The notes: generated by a model not told the origin, from the sequence alone. A stretch of 7,707 bases of DNA from Bacillota bacterium (GCA_023441125.1 JAEZQV010000341.1:1-7707), one strand, 5' to 3'. Shown: positions 1-6,025, numbered from the stretch's first letter. Numbers and translations are program-made.

Positions 1-3
1 CGT

Positions 4-1185
4 TTACTCAATATAAATCAGCTCTTCATATTCTTGTTCCCGGACGGTGCTTGCCGCGGCCTGTCTGGATACCCCGGTCAGAGCCATTTCAGCCCGCCGG
101 CCTGCTTTCCGGCATTTATTGGCGGCCGCAATAGCCTCCGGGAGTTTTCCTTCCGCCCAGGCGATATACACATCCCGGCCACGCACACTGACGCCGATGC
201 CCTGACGTTCCAAAGCCAATAACACCCGTTCAATCCCCATCGCAAAGCCGGTTGCCGGATTGGGGACTCCCATGGAGGCCAGCATATTGTCATAGCGGCC
301 GCCGCCGCATAGCGGAAAGCCTAAGCCCGGCGTATAACCCTCAAATACCATGCCGGTATAATAGTCGAAATCCCGAATAATCCCCAGATCAAAATTAACA
401 TACCGGTCAACACCGTAGCCGGCCAGCAACTGGCGAATCTCGTCCAGATTATCGAGCGCCGCCCGGCTGAGCCCGTTGCTGACAAGCCGGTAGGCATTCG
501 CCAGCATATCTTCCCGCCCATGCAGCAGCGGTATTTGTTTCAGCAATGCCTGCGTAGCCGGAGCAAGGCCGCTTTGGGCCAAAATCTCGCCCAGGCCTAC
601 CAAATCCCGGCTTACCATCGCACATTTGATCTGCTGCTGATGCTCAAACTTAAGTCCGCTTTCCGCCATAAGGCCGTTGATGAAATCAACCTGCCCCAGG
701 CTGATCTGGAAATTGGTTAACCCCGCTTCCAGCATGGCCTCGACCGCCAGCGCCACCACTTCGGCATCGGCCGCCGGTCCGGGCGCGCCCAAAAGCTCCA
801 CACCGGCCTGGTAAAATTCACATTGCCGGCCGGCCTGGGCCTGTTCATGGCGGAACACATTGGTCAGATAGAATAATCTGAGCGGCAGCGGCGCTTCCTT
901 CAGCCTGGTGGCCACCACCCGGGCAATGGGCGTTGTCAGATCCGGCCGCAGGGCAAGAATGCGGTTATTTTTGTCAAAAAATTTGAAGACATGCTGGTGT
1001 ATATCATTGCCGGCCCCAGCCGTCAGTGTCTCCATATACTCAAAGGTTGGGGTAACCACTTCATCGTAACCCCACCGGGAAAACAGCTCGGCCAAAGCGC
1101 CCTCCACCAGGCGCTTCTGCTTGGCTTCCCGGGGCAGTAAATCCCGTGTGCCATAGGGAATTTGCGGCACATAATGTTTGTTCAT
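4..1185 (-). CDS. hisZ: ATP phosphoribosyltransferase regulatory subunit HisZ
   Basis: The 393-residue product resembles the catalytic core of class II histidyl-tRNA synthetase. Visible HisRS-like blocks are PYGTRDLLP (about residues 10-18), LRPDLTTPIAR (79-89), the motif-2-like stretch FRHEQAQAGRQCEFYQAG (111-128), RDFDYYTGMVFEGY near 270-283, CGGGRYDNML, and the motif-3-like GFAMGIERVLLAL. The length matches HisZ (about 390 residues) rather than HisS (about 420-430), and no full anticodon-binding domain is present, only a short alpha/beta tail. In this family HisZ makes no aminoacyl-tRNA. It pairs with the short form of HisG to form ATP phosphoribosyltransferase, the first and feedback-inhibited step of histidine synthesis in the cytoplasm. 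The ATG overlaps the stop of the upstream TrpR-family gene (ATGA, 1182-1185), which suggests translational coupling. A GGAG at 1193-1196 lies 7 nt upstream of the start. The stop is at 4-6, so hisG, the usual partner, would lie outside the window. The main alternative is HisS, which I consider unlikely. Confidence 0.93.
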   Translation of the reverse strand: MNKHYVPQIPYGTRDLLPREAKQKRLVEGALAELFSRWGYDEVVTPTFEYMETLTAGAGNDIHQHVFKFFDKNNRILALRPDLTTPIARVVATRLKEAPLPLRLFYLTNVFRHEQAQAGRQCEFYQAGVELLGAPGPAADAEVVALAVEAMLEAGLTNFQISLGQVDFINGLMAESGLKFEHQQQIKCAMVSRDLVGLGEILAQSGLAPATQALLKQIPLLHGREDMLANAYRLVSNGLSRAALDNLDEIRQLLAGYGVDRYVNFDLGIIRDFDYYTGMVFEGYTPGLGFPLCGGGRYDNMLASMGVPNPATGFAMGIERVLLALERQGIGVSVRGRDVYIAWAEGKLPEAIAAANKCRKAGRRAEMALTGVSRQAAASTVREQEYEELIYIE

Positions 1186-1505
1186 TGTTCCACTCCATTC
1201 TCGTCGTCCTGGTCCTCATCCAGGCGGGCTAATACCGTCTTATAGCCGTCCGCCCCGTAGAAAAGGCAGCGCTTGACCCGGCTGATGGTGGCTGTACTGG
1301 CGCCGGTTGCGGCTACGATATCGTCGTAAATAACGCCTGCTTTCAGCAGACGGGCTACTTCCAGCCGCTGGGCCATAGCCTTAAGTTCACCGATTGTGCA
1401 GACATCTTCAAAAAACTGATAGCATTCATCCTCAGTTTGCAAGGCCAAAATGGCCTGGAAGAGTTGATCCGTAAGTTTGTCTTTTAATTTGGGATTTGCC
1501 GGCAT
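1182..1505 (-). CDS. hisR: TrpR-family regulator of the YerC/YecD (HisR) type
   Basis: This 107-residue protein has the architecture of the TrpR-like YerC/YecD family: a helical N-terminal half with the block CTIGELKAMAQRLEVARLL (about residues 36-54), then a helix-turn-helix at about 58-80 (VIYDDIVAATGASTATISRV). The tail is acidic (DEDQDDENGVEQ). Comparative genomics has named Firmicutes YerC-type proteins HisR and assigned them control of histidine genes. The 4-bp overlap with hisZ fits that role here, though the function is inferred from family and context. The ATG at 1503-1505 is preceded by GGGAGG (1515-1520) at a 9-nt distance, which supports this start. No dedicated ligand-binding domain is visible. 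As in TrpR, any effector (histidine is the natural guess) would have to bind near the helix-turn-helix. Family assignment is firm, while the specific hisR symbol is less certain. Confidence 0.85.
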   Translation of the reverse strand: MPANPKLKDKLTDQLFQAILALQTEDECYQFFEDVCTIGELKAMAQRLEVARLLKAGVIYDDIVAATGASTATISRVKRCLFYGADGYKTVLARLDEDQDDENGVEQ

Positions 1506-1513
1506 GCTATTAC

Positions 1514-1520
1514 GCCTCCC
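1514..1520 (-). promoter_or_regulatory. Ribosome binding site of the TrpR-family gene
   Basis: On the minus strand GGGAGGC sits 9 nt (counted from GGGAGG) before the ATG at 1505. It matches the anti-Shine-Dalgarno well and fixes the start of the regulator. Confidence 0.8.
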
Positions 1521-1523
1521 TAT

Positions 1524-1561
1524 ATACTAGCTTGTTGTATATTTATTCGCTATTTTACTAG
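1524..1561 (-). promoter_or_regulatory. Candidate operator: two TACTAG boxes 31 bp apart
   Basis: The plus strand has TACTAG at 1525-1530 and again at 1556-1561 (CTAGTA twice on the minus strand), offset by 31 bp or about three helical turns. The first lies in an imperfect dyad, ATAC-N9-GTAT (1524-1540). Both are just upstream of the TrpR-family gene. The E. coli TrpR operator is also built on ACTAG-type half-sites, so these could be autoregulatory sites. I do not remember a HisR consensus well enough to match it. The region is AT-rich, so chance is possible. Confidence 0.3.
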
Positions 1562-1585
1562 ATTTTCCTTCTTTAATACTTTCAA
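1555..1585 (-). promoter_or_regulatory. Weak candidate promoter for the TrpR-family gene and hisZ
   Basis: On the minus strand TTGAAA (plus 1580-1585) could be a -35 box, with TAGTAA (plus 1555-1560) as -10 after a 19-bp spacer. Both spacing and -10 are poor, and other AT-rich hexamers nearby would serve about as well. A promoter must lie in this spacer because the upstream gene, metQ, is divergent, but its exact place is uncertain. If correct, the -10 would overlap one TACTAG box. Confidence 0.25.
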
Positions 1586-1663
1586 ACTTTATTTAATTAA
1601 AACTTATCCATACCATACCCTTTTTTTCTGTTTTTACTACATAGATTCACTCATAATTTTCTA

Positions 1664-1692
1664 TTGACAGCGGACATAACCCATGATACTAT
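1664..1692 (+). promoter_or_regulatory. Sigma-A-type promoter of the riboswitch-metQ transcript
   Basis: A perfect TTGACA -35 box at 1664-1669 is followed after 17 bp by TACTAT at 1687-1692. A perfect TATAAT lies at 1690-1695 but with a 20-bp spacer, so TACTAT is the better spaced -10. Transcription would start near 1699, about 14 nt before the first riboswitch helix, which is the expected arrangement. Confidence 0.75.
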
Positions 1693-1712
1693 AATTCCGT
1701 AATTAAATATTG

Positions 1713-1818
1713 TTCATCAAGAGTTGGCTGAGGGAATGGCCCAATGACGCCGCGGCAACCATCGCGTATTGCGAACGGTGCCAATTCCAACAGGATGATT
1801 TGCATCCTGGCAGATGAA
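1713..1818 (+). promoter_or_regulatory. SAM-I (S-box) riboswitch aptamer
   Basis: The core matches the S-box consensus: ATCAAGAG at 1716-1723, GGCTGAGGGAATGGCCC at 1726-1742, ATGA at 1744-1747 and GCGGCAACC at 1752-1760. Helices can be traced by eye. P1 pairs TTCATC (1713-1718) with GATGAA (1813-1818). P2 includes TTGG (1724-1727) with CCAA (1741-1744). P3 includes GGC (1754-1756) with GCC (1780-1782) and TCGC (1762-1765) with GCGA (1771-1774). P4 pairs CAGGATG (1791-1797) with CATCCTG (1803-1809), a perfect 7-bp stem. Known members bind S-adenosylmethionine and shut off downstream methionine genes when SAM is plentiful. Here the target is metQ. Confidence 0.96.
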
Positions 1819-1868
1819 GAACTGGGTAAACAAGCCTCTTCGCACTGCCGGAGAGGCTTTACTTTTTT
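1815..1868 (+). terminator. Riboswitch expression platform: terminator and competing antiterminator
   Basis: The terminator is an 11-bp stem with one G-T pair (1832-1842 with 1849-1859), a six-base loop (1843-1848) and a run of six T at 1863-1868. A competing helix pairs TGAAGA (1815-1820), which includes most of the 3' strand of P1, with TCTTCG (1837-1842) in the 5' arm of the terminator, including one T-G wobble. P1 and the antiterminator are therefore mutually exclusive. When SAM holds P1 closed, the terminator forms and metQ is off. This is the usual S-box off-switch by premature termination. The pairings are read by eye, not folded. Confidence 0.88.
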
Positions 1869-1946
1869 CCATGAAGGGAGGATATCAGGTTACTTCTCCA
1901 TCTGTCGCCCGCAAACTATGCTAACTAATTTTAGGAGGAATCCATA
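1869..1946 (+). other. metQ leader with ribosome binding site
   Basis: This 78-nt leader separates the riboswitch terminator from metQ. AGGAGG at 1933-1938 lies 8 nt before the metQ ATG and is a near-ideal ribosome binding site. A second AGGGAGG at 1875-1881 has no suitable start codon after it and looks unused. A 17-codon frame (1871-1924) has no ribosome binding site and is not called as a gene. Together with the upstream elements this accounts for the gene-free stretch 1506-1946; the part at about 1586-1660 is AT-rich and shows nothing else I can name. Confidence 0.7.
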
Positions 1947-2768
1947 ATGAAAAAAATTACCCTATTCATATTGACTGCGTTTTTAGCCTTGGCTACCCTG
2001 GTTGCCGGCTGCGGCGGCAAGGAAGCAGCCGCTCCGGCCGCCCCGGAAAAGAAGACGATAAAAGTAGGCGCCACAGCCGTACCTCACGCTGAAATCCTCA
2101 ATGTTGTCAAACCGCTGCTGGAAAAAGAGGGCATCAACCTGGTTATTGTGGAAATGAGCGACTATGTCCGGCCTAATGTTGCTGTTGCCGAAAAGGAACT
2201 GGACGCCAATTTCTTTCAGCACATCCCATATCTGACCAAGTTCAGCGCTGAGCGCAAGCTTGACCTGACCTATACCGCCGCCGTACATATTGAGCCCATG
2301 GGCATTTATTCCAAGCAGGTAAAAAATCTGAATGATGTGCCTAACGGCGCCCAGATTGCCATTCCCAACGATCCTACCAACGGCGGCCGCGCGCTGGCGC
2401 TCCTGGCCAAAGCCGGCATCATTAAGCTGAAAGACGGCGCCGGCGTAAATGCTACGGTAAAAGACATTACCGACAATCCCAAAAACGTAAAAATCCGCGA
2501 ACTGGAAGCGCCTCAGCTGCCACGGGCTTTGGATGACGTCGCCTTATCGGTAATCAATACCAACTATGCCCTGGAAGCCAAGCTGGTTCCCACCAAGGAT
2601 GCCCTGTTTATTGAACAAAACGATTCGCCGTACGTGAATGTCCTGGCAATCAGAAAAGGGGATGAAAATCGCCCTGAGATTCAAAAGCTGACCAAAGCCC
2701 TTACCTCCCCGGAAGTCAAAAAATTCATCAACGAGAAATACCAGGGTGCAGTGGTGCCCGCGTTCTAA
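1947..2768 (+). CDS. metQ: Methionine ABC transporter substrate-binding lipoprotein MetQ (NlpA family)
   Basis: The 273-residue product starts with a lipoprotein signal: MKK, a hydrophobic stretch to about residue 20, and the lipobox LVAGC with the acylated cysteine at 22. A short Ala/Pro/Lys linker follows. The mature domain carries NlpA/MetQ hallmarks: TIKVGATAVPHAEIL (about 36-50), the block ANFFQHIPYL, HIEPMGIYS, IAIPNDPTNGGRALALLAKAG in the hinge region, and INTNYALEAKL. Family members capture D- or L-methionine outside the membrane for the MetNI ATPase-permease. The upstream SAM-I riboswitch independently supports a methionine role. The gene stands alone: a terminator follows within 10 bp and the next gene is convergent, so metN and metI must be elsewhere, or this protein serves another permease. 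Length and reading frame are intact. Other substrates, such as a related amino acid or dipeptide, are possible in this family, but the riboswitch argues for methionine. Confidence 0.94.
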   Translation: MKKITLFILTAFLALATLVAGCGGKEAAAPAAPEKKTIKVGATAVPHAEILNVVKPLLEKEGINLVIVEMSDYVRPNVAVAEKELDANFFQHIPYLTKFSAERKLDLTYTAAVHIEPMGIYSKQVKNLNDVPNGAQIAIPNDPTNGGRALALLAKAGIIKLKDGAGVNATVKDITDNPKNVKIRELEAPQLPRALDDVALSVINTNYALEAKLVPTKDALFIEQNDSPYVNVLAIRKGDENRPEIQKLTKALTSPEVKKFINEKYQGAVVPAF

Positions 2769-2774
2769 GATGCC

Positions 2775-2817
2775 AAAACGGCTTGATCCCTTTTGAGAGG
2801 GTTCAAGCCGTTTTTTT
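2775..2817 (+). terminator. Strong, probably bidirectional terminator between metQ and the TetR gene
   Basis: CGGCTTGATCCC (2779-2790) pairs with GGGTTCAAGCCG (2799-2810), a 12-bp stem with one T-T mismatch and an 8-base loop. AAAA precedes it and seven T follow (2811-2817). It begins 7 bp after the metQ stop. On the minus strand the same hairpin is followed by TTTT, so it can also end the tetR-family transcript, whose stop codon is at 2822-2824. Confidence 0.92.
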
Positions 2818-2821
2818 GCTT

Positions 2822-3418
2822 TTAGTCCTGCCGCGCAACAACGCCATAGAGAAAAATATCAGCTATGCCGTTGGCGGCAGTTTCAATGGAATCACCCTTC
2901 TCGCCAATAAATCCCTGAAATACCATCATTACAATGACACTAAACAGGCCATGCGCCGCCTTATGCACATCACAAATCCGGATCGCCCCCTGCTCAATGC
3001 CCTCTTGCAGGACCTGCTCTAAAATGGCAATGGTATGTTGAAATCTGGCCCGGTATTTTTCCCGCTGCGCCTCGGTAAAGTTTGACGGTTCCTCATGCCC
3101 CAAACCGCGCATTTCATGCATCAAAACCCGCCATAAATCGGCATTCTCAACATAGAACTCCAGGAAGACTTTGATCGCTTTTTTTATTTTCCCCAGCGGC
3201 GGCTCGTTCAGAGCGGCAATATAGGTAAGCTCCGTTTCAAAGCGGGCGCTGCGCTCCTTGATCAGGGTATAAAAGAGCTGTTCCTTATTGACAAAATAAT
3301 TATATACGGTACCCTTGCCGGTATCAGCCAGCGCAATTATCTCATCAACAGTGGCGCGGTGATATCCCTTGCGGGAAAAAACAGTATATGCCGCATCTAG
3401 TATTTGCTGGCGCTTCAT
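2822..3418 (-). CDS. TetR/AcrR-family transcriptional regulator
   Basis: The 198-residue protein is all-helical with a TetR N-terminal DNA-binding domain: ILDAAYTVFSRKGYHRATVDEIIALA (about residues 6-31) and the recognition region DTGKGTVYNYFVNKEQLF (32-49), closely matching the family pattern. The C-terminal part (about 60-198) is a variable helical ligand-binding and dimer domain with no ligand clue, though a hydrophobic segment HGLFSVIVMMVFQGFIG is visible. An ATG at 3424 directly abuts AGGAGG (3425-3430), with no spacing. The second ATG, at 3418, has the right 6-nt spacing, so I start the protein at MKRQQ. The gene is 15 bp after the DUF456 gene and is probably last in the purD transcript. 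TetR proteins usually repress adjacent genes, so regulation of its own operon is a plausible inference. The target is unknown. Confidence 0.88.
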   Translation of the reverse strand: MKRQQILDAAYTVFSRKGYHRATVDEIIALADTGKGTVYNYFVNKEQLFYTLIKERSARFETELTYIAALNEPPLGKIKKAIKVFLEFYVENADLWRVLMHEMRGLGHEEPSNFTEAQREKYRARFQHTIAILEQVLQEGIEQGAIRICDVHKAAHGLFSVIVMMVFQGFIGEKGDSIETAANGIADIFLYGVVARQD

Positions 3419-3424
3419 ATGCAT

Positions 3425-3430
3425 CCTCCT
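3425..3430 (-). promoter_or_regulatory. Ribosome binding site that decides the TetR-gene start
   Basis: AGGAGG on the minus strand touches the first ATG (3422-3424) and lies 6 nt before the second ATG (3416-3418). The spacing favours the second ATG, shortening the protein by two residues. Confidence 0.8.
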
Positions 3431-3433
3431 GTT

Positions 3434-3952
3434 CTACCCTTGCCACGTCAGTTTGGAAATAAGCAAAACCACCATGCCAACGGCCACTGCCAGTTTGAAA
3501 AGCAAGCCCAGGGCCTGGCCGATGACGATGCTTTTGGCCACCCGTCCCGCTTTGTCCCGGTTGCCGGTAGCCGCATATTCGGCCAGATAGCCGGCGGCGA
3601 AAGATCCGGCAATCGCCCCGGCGATTGAACCCAGCCCGGGCACAATGCCGGTCCCGATGATCCCGCCGGCGATACCGCCGAGAAAGCCGGCTAGCATAGC
3701 GCCGCGGGATGCCTGTTCTTTCTTCGCTCCCAGCGTGCCGGCGGCAAATTCGGCCAGTTCACCGAGGAGCAGCGCCCCCAGCAGCCCAAGCAGCACACCG
3801 GTGCTCATATGTACGAAATTATCCAAATAGCCGTAGCCGATTGCGGTGATAAGGATCAGCCAATTGCCCGGTAAGCCAATGGCCGTCATCCCGATACCCA
3901 GAACGGCAATAACAATCATCAGTAGATTAATGGCTGTTAAACCTGCCTCCAC
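3434..3952 (-). CDS. DUF456 family membrane protein
   Basis: The 172-residue protein is very hydrophobic and glycine-rich. Likely membrane segments lie at about residues 6-26, 31-43, 51-72, 84-104, 106-126 and 143-166, some of them possibly hairpins. The pattern matches DUF456: IGLPGNWLI near 25-33, GELAEFAAGTLGAKK near 64-78, then a glycine-spaced tract GGIAGGIIGTGIVPGLG (92-108) and AGAIAGSFAAGYLAEY (111-126) resembling a glycine zipper. The biochemical function of this family is not known to me. The start is GTG at 3950-3952, supported by AAAGGAG (3960-3966) 7 nt upstream. It begins 22 bp after purD and ends 15 bp before the TetR gene, so it is probably co-transcribed with both. A transport or envelope role is only a guess. 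Confidence 0.82.
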   Translation of the reverse strand: MEAGLTAINLLMIVIAVLGIGMTAIGLPGNWLILITAIGYGYLDNFVHMSTGVLLGLLGALLLGELAEFAAGTLGAKKEQASRGAMLAGFLGGIAGGIIGTGIVPGLGSIAGAIAGSFAAGYLAEYAATGNRDKAGRVAKSIVIGQALGLLFKLAVAVGMVVLLISKLTWQG

Positions 3953-3959
3953 GTTTGGA

Positions 3960-3966
3960 CTCCTTT
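3960..3966 (-). promoter_or_regulatory. Ribosome binding site supporting the GTG start of the DUF456 gene
   Basis: AAAGGAG on the minus strand lies 7 nt upstream of the GTG at 3952, inside the 22-bp gap after the purD stop. It supports initiation at GTG. Confidence 0.75.
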
Positions 3967-3974
3967 GGCTTCGC

Positions 3975-5246
3975 TTATTCCCGGTTCAATGCCCGGCGGG
4001 CTATATCTTGCCGGTACTGCAGGCCGGCAAACTTAATTGCCGGTACGGCCCGGTACACCTTAGCCACGGCCGCGCGTATATTCGTATCGATCGCAGTAAC
4101 CCCCAGCACCCGGCCGCCATTGGTGACGATATCTCCAGACTTGCTGCCGGTACCGGCATGGAAAACCACGGCACCCTGCGCTTCAGCAGCAGCGATGCCG
4201 GTAATGGTGTCCCCTTTATGATAATGGCCCGGATAGCCGCCGGCTGCCAGTACTACACACACCGCCGCCTGGTTCTTCCAGCTTATGGTCTGTCCGGCCA
4301 GCCGTTCATCGACACAGGCCTCCATAATATCGACCAGATCGCCGTCAAGCAGCGGCAGTACGACCTGCGTTTCCGGGTCGCCAAAACGGGCATTGAATTC
4401 GATGACTTTCGGCCCTTGCGCCGTAATCATCAGGCCGGCGTACAGACAGCCTTTATAAACAATGCCTTCCTGGCGCATACCGTCAATCACCGGCTGTAAT
4501 ACTTCCCGGGTCACACGCTCCCGCACCGCCTCAGTCACAACCGGGGCCGGCGCATAGGTGCCCATGCCGCCGGTATTGGGCCCCTGGTCATTATCAAAGA
4601 TCCGCTTGTGGTCCTGAGCCGCCACCATCGGTACAACGGTATTGCCGTCGGTAAAAGCCAGCAGCGAGGCTTCCTCACCGTCCAGATATTCCTCGATAAC
4701 TACCAGGTTGCCGGCGCTGCCAAAAGCTTTTTCCTTCATCATCATCTCGACGGCAGCGACGGCCTCGGCCACCGTCATCGCCACAATCACGCCTTTGCCG
4801 GCGGCCAGGCCGTCGGCCTTAACGACGATGGGAGCGCCCTGCTCTTTGATATAGGCGATGGCCTTGTCAGCCTCGGTAAAAGCAGCCGAAGCGGCCGTGG
4901 GAATATTATATTTATGCATAATTTCCTTGGCAAAAGCCTTGGAACCTTCCAACTGTGCCGCTCTCCGGGAGGGTCCGAAGGCTTTGAGATTCAGCGTGGC
5001 AAAATGATCGACCAAACCGTTGGTGAGCGGCAATTCCGGCCCGACAACAGTTAAACCGATGTCATGCTTAAGCGCAAACTGGCCTAAAGCCGCATTATCG
5101 CTAACATCAATATTTATGCACTCAGCCACAGCAGCAATGCCCGGATTGCCCGGCGCACAATACAGTTTTTCTACGCGGGGACTTTGCGCCAGTTTCCAGG
5201 CCAGGGCATGCTCCCGCCCGCCGCCGCCGATAAGTAAGATTTTCAA
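3975..5246 (-). CDS. purD: Phosphoribosylamine-glycine ligase (GAR synthetase) PurD
   Basis: PurD joins glycine to 5-phosphoribosylamine using ATP, the second step of de novo purine synthesis in the cytoplasm. The 423-residue product is complete (family length about 420-430). The N-terminal domain begins MKILLIGGGGREHAL, with CAPGNPG at 30-36 and VVGPELPL at 67-74. The ATP-grasp domain shows LEGSKAFAK (99-107), VVKADGLAAGKGV (141-153), the EEYLDGEEASLLAF block, DNDQGPNTGGMGTYAPAP, and EFNARFGDPETQ with the metal-binding Glu and Asn. The C-terminal barrel domain is intact. An ATG-like start further upstream would run into the preceding gene. The conserved N-terminus, the ribosome binding site and the 26-bp gap point to TTG at 5244-5246. 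No other pur gene is visible, which is unusual since purD often ends the pur operon. No purine riboswitch or operator was recognised. Confidence 0.95.
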   Translation of the reverse strand: MKILLIGGGGREHALAWKLAQSPRVEKLYCAPGNPGIAAVAECINIDVSDNAALGQFALKHDIGLTVVGPELPLTNGLVDHFATLNLKAFGPSRRAAQLEGSKAFAKEIMHKYNIPTAASAAFTEADKAIAYIKEQGAPIVVKADGLAAGKGVIVAMTVAEAVAAVEMMMKEKAFGSAGNLVVIEEYLDGEEASLLAFTDGNTVVPMVAAQDHKRIFDNDQGPNTGGMGTYAPAPVVTEAVRERVTREVLQPVIDGMRQEGIVYKGCLYAGLMITAQGPKVIEFNARFGDPETQVVLPLLDGDLVDIMEACVDERLAGQTISWKNQAAVCVVLAAGGYPGHYHKGDTITGIAAAEAQGAVVFHAGTGSKSGDIVTNGGRVLGVTAIDTNIRAAVAKVYRAVPAIKFAGLQYRQDIARRALNRE

Positions 5247-5256
5247 AATATCACTG

Positions 5257-5262
5257 CTCCTT
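5257..5262 (-). promoter_or_regulatory. Ribosome binding site that decides the purD TTG start
   Basis: AAGGAG on the minus strand lies 10 nt upstream of TTG (5244-5246). Starting there gives the canonical PurD N-terminus MKILLIGGGG. The longer frame adds 12 residues that PurD proteins lack and would overlap the upstream stop. Confidence 0.8.
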
Positions 5263-5272
5263 GTCTGGATTC

Positions 5273-6025
5273 TTAAAACCACCGTACGGCCATCAGTCCG
5301 AGATATTCCTTGACAGCCAACTGCGTATTATAGAAGGCGTCCGCCCGGGGCCACAGCATGTTCCATTCAAATATAAACCTGACATTGGTTTGATAATCGG
5401 TAGGATAGGGGGTAACAGGCACCTGAAATTTAGCAAACTGCTGCACCGCCCGTTCCATATGAAAAGCAGAAGTCACCAGTACCGGGCTGACAAAACCGCG
5501 TTCCGCCAAAATCTGTTTGGTAAACCTGGCATTATCGGTGGTATTGAGACTTTGCCCTTCCACGATAATCTTGGCGTCGTCCACCCCGAGCCCCAGCAAA
5601 ATATGGCGTCCGATCTCCGCTTCCTTGCCGGAATTGGCAAATACCTGGCCCCCGGATATAATGACCGGCGCGCCGGTGAGATAGTGCAGCTGGGCTGCGG
5701 TTAACAGGCGATTGGCTGCTGAACCCATTACATGCCCGCGGCCATGCACATTGGGCGTATCGGCCGTTGCCCCGCCTCCCAGCATGACAATAACATCCCC
5801 GCTTACCGTTGCCGGCGGTGAATAACGGCTCTCCAGCGACCGCATCAGCGTATCGCCCACCAGCGGCGTGGATATGACATAGAGAAGGAGGGTGATGACC
5901 GCCAGTACGCCAGCCCCCCGCTGCCGGCGCCGGTGCAGCCATACGCCCAGCCAGGCCAGCGCGGCGATAAACAAACCCGGCGGCAGCAAAAAAGTTATGT
6001 ATAAAAATTTTATTAAGACCAGCAC
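5273..6025 (-). CDS. YdcF/ElyC/SanA-like DUF218 membrane-anchored protein
   Basis: The 250-residue protein has two N-terminal membrane segments (about residues 8-30 and 38-56) separated by the basic patch HRRRQR, then a DUF218 domain. Family motifs are DVIVMLGGG (77-85), ANRLLTAAQLHYLTGAPVIISGG (104-126), EAEIGRHILLGLGV (135-148), the signature EGQSLNTTDNA (156-166) and LVTSAFHMERA (183-193). Homologues such as E. coli SanA and ElyC are linked to envelope integrity and peptidoglycan or lipid-carrier metabolism, but the reaction is not settled, so the role here is uncertain. The start is GTG at 6023-6025. Upstream in frame only CTG codons occur before a TAG at 6113-6115, and the ribosome binding site is weak (GGGGT about 9 nt before), so the start is moderately supported. 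It is 26 bp before purD and probably co-transcribed with it. Confidence 0.84.
   Translation of the reverse strand: MLVLIKFLYITFLLPPGLFIAALAWLGVWLHRRRQRGAGVLAVITLLLYVISTPLVGDTLMRSLESRYSPPATVSGDVIVMLGGGATADTPNVHGRGHVMGSAANRLLTAAQLHYLTGAPVIISGGQVFANSGKEAEIGRHILLGLGVDDAKIIVEGQSLNTTDNARFTKQILAERGFVSPVLVTSAFHMERAVQQFAKFQVPVTPYPTDYQTNVRFIFEWNMLWPRADAFYNTQLAVKEYLGLMAVRWF

Noticed and set aside
4..1185. Possible histidyl-tRNA synthetase (HisS) instead of HisZ.
   Set aside because: Length, sequence details of the motifs, lack of a full anticodon-binding domain and the adjacent YerC/HisR-type gene all favour HisZ.
1506..1663. Possible T-box leader for the histidine genes.
   Set aside because: No T-box sequence (TGG near an AGGGTGG-type box) or specifier stem could be found on the minus strand, and the spacer to the regulator is too short and too AT-rich.
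1871..1924. A 17-codon frame (MKGGYQVTSPSVARKLC) in the metQ leader, with an SD-like AGGGAGG inside it.
   Set aside because: No ribosome binding site precedes its ATG, and the regulation is already explained by the riboswitch. A leader peptide cannot be excluded but is not supported.
1744..1947. A 67-codon plus-strand frame across the riboswitch.
   Set aside because: It lies over the conserved SAM-I aptamer and terminator, has no ribosome binding site, and its product resembles no protein. The RNA structure explains the sequence.
3846..4499. A 217-codon plus-strand frame.
   Set aside because: It is antisense to purD and the DUF456 gene, whose products are clearly conserved. Long antisense frames are expected in this GC-rich code.
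4608..5054. A 148-codon plus-strand frame.
   Set aside because: It is antisense to the ATP-grasp and N-terminal parts of purD, with no domain signal or ribosome binding site.
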